Assembly: GCA_030596265.1 (NCBI GenBank)
Contig: JAUVKM010000167.1
Span: forward strand, 1 to 5,537
DNA length: 5,537 nucleotides
Origin: Candidatus Cloacimonadota bacterium
GTDB taxonomy: Bacteria > Cloacimonadota > Cloacimonadia > Cloacimonadales > TCS61
Reading direction: 5' to 3'
Position numbers and translations under genes: made by a program. The notes below the pieces were generated by a model. The model was not told the origin of the DNA and did no database searches. It saw only the letters and a list, made by a program, of their open reading frames with translations. Each line of letters begins with the position of its first letter. The stretch's first letter is position 1. Positions 4,886 to 5,537 of the stretch are shown here, piece by piece.

Positions 4886-5537
4886 ATGTTGGAAAATATA
4901 AAAAAGGCAGCTGATTTTGTTGCTGAGCGAATAGACTTTACTCCTGAAATCGGCATAATCCTGGGGACAGGGCTCAACTCGATTGGTGAGCTGCTGGAAG
5001 ATCCGGTAATTATTTCCTATCAGGATATTCCCGAGTGGAAAGCTTCAACTGCCCCCTCACATCAAGGACGCTTACTATCCGGTAAGTTGGGTAATAAAAG
5101 TATTGTAATTCTGCAGGGAAGACTACACTATTATGAAGGATATTCCATGCAGGATGTCACCTTTCCGATAAGGGTTTTAAAGGCGCTTGGCGTAGAAAAA
5201 TTGATCGTAACCAACGCTGCTGGAAGTTTGAATAAGAAAATGGTTCCAGGAAATCTTGTAATGATCAATGATCATATCAACTGGATGGGAAATAACCCGC
5301 TGATCGGTGAAAATAAAGATGAACTGGGAATAAGATTTCCAAGTCTGCACGAGCCTTACAATAAAGAATATATTGCAATAGCTCACAAAATAGCTAAAGA
5401 TAATAATTTTTCTTTACAGGATGGAACCTATTTAGCACTTTCCGGTCCGAGTTTGGAGACACGTGCCGAATGCAAGATGCTGGCAAAAATGGGAGCTGAT
5501 GTTGTTGGTATGTCGACTGCTCCTGAAGTTATTGTGG
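4886..5537 (+). CDS. punA: Purine nucleoside phosphorylase, trimeric (type I), 3' end cut by window
   Basis: The enzyme cleaves inosine and guanosine (and deoxy forms) with phosphate to base plus (deoxy)ribose 1-phosphate. Only the first 217 residues are in the window; the family usually has about 270. Visible signatures are the phosphate loop LGTGLN (26-31), SHQGRL (58-63) and QGRLHYYEGY (77-86), with the phosphate-binding Arg79 and His81. TNAAGSLN (109-116), NDHIN (128-132), GPSLETRAE (187-195) with the purine-contacting Glu191, and VGMSTAPE (207-214) follow. The N-terminal loop has Thr where many members have Ser (GSGL), a conservative change. GGTGAG (4873-4878) sits seven bases before the ATG and overlaps the yggT stop codon, fixing the start and indicating one transcript with tdk and yggT. 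Together with tdk this indicates a nucleoside-salvage operon. The type I assignment over methylthioadenosine phosphorylase rests on the HYYEGY and GPSLET forms. Confidence 0.93.
   Translation, partial: MLENIKKAADFVAERIDFTPEIGIILGTGLNSIGELLEDPVIISYQDIPEWKASTAPSHQGRLLSGKLGNKSIVILQGRLHYYEGYSMQDVTFPIRVLKALGVEKLIVTNAAGSLNKKMVPGNLVMINDHINWMGNNPLIGENKDELGIRFPSLHEPYNKEYIAIAHKIAKDNNFSLQDGTYLALSGPSLETRAECKMLAKMGADVVGMSTAPEVIV

Overview
The window is a stretch of an AT-rich bacterial chromosome. The peptidase is a lipoprotein, and the starts of most genes carry canonical Shine-Dalgarno sequences. There is a long SRP RNA with an Alu domain, a butyrate kinase and a lone sigma-54-type promoter. Together these suggest an anaerobic, fermentative bacterium. 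I would guess a lineage near Cloacimonadota or the wider FCB group, but this is an inference. The usable Shine-Dalgarno sites argue mildly against a typical Bacteroidota genome.

Left part (1-1050, all on the minus strand). The distal part of an S23/IVP-type four-helix-bundle protein gene runs off the left edge. Its leader is a 70-base array of ten degenerate heptads (consensus GATTAGG). That array begins only a few bases beyond the 3' end of a long-type SRP RNA gene (ffs, about 330-592), which has its own sigma-70-like promoter. Upstream lies a separate unit. It has a near-perfect sigma-54 promoter (1034-1049) with two paired GGGACA...TGTC half-site repeats 120-155 bases further upstream, as expected for an enhancer-binding protein. 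Its leader of about 140 bases contains a very strong hairpin. It then encodes a 33-residue hydrophobic peptide (781-882) and ends at a clear intrinsic terminator (686-716).

Intergenic 1181-1509. This stretch is very AT-rich (39 G/C in 180 bases by hand count over 1201-1380) and has no convincing gene. It carries a cluster of DnaA-box-like 9-mers. Three lie head to tail exactly 11 bp apart (1373, 1384, 1395), and a further perfect box lies on the other strand at 1496-1504. It is a candidate origin or DnaA-binding regulatory site.

Middle (1510-3782, minus). Butyrate kinase (buk) is followed 32 bases later by a clostripain-family (C11) lipoprotein protease, probably as one transcript. A divergent intergenic region (3783-4048) holds a buk promoter, a 7-bp inverted repeat and a tdk promoter.

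Right part (4049-5537, plus). A tight operon holds type II thymidine kinase (tdk), a YggT-family membrane protein starting on the base after the tdk stop, and a type I purine nucleoside phosphorylase cut by the right edge. The outer two genes belong to nucleoside salvage.

The most unusual material is non-coding or very small: the sigma-54/leader/micropeptide unit, the phased DnaA-box array, and the heptad array between the SRP RNA and the four-helix-bundle gene.
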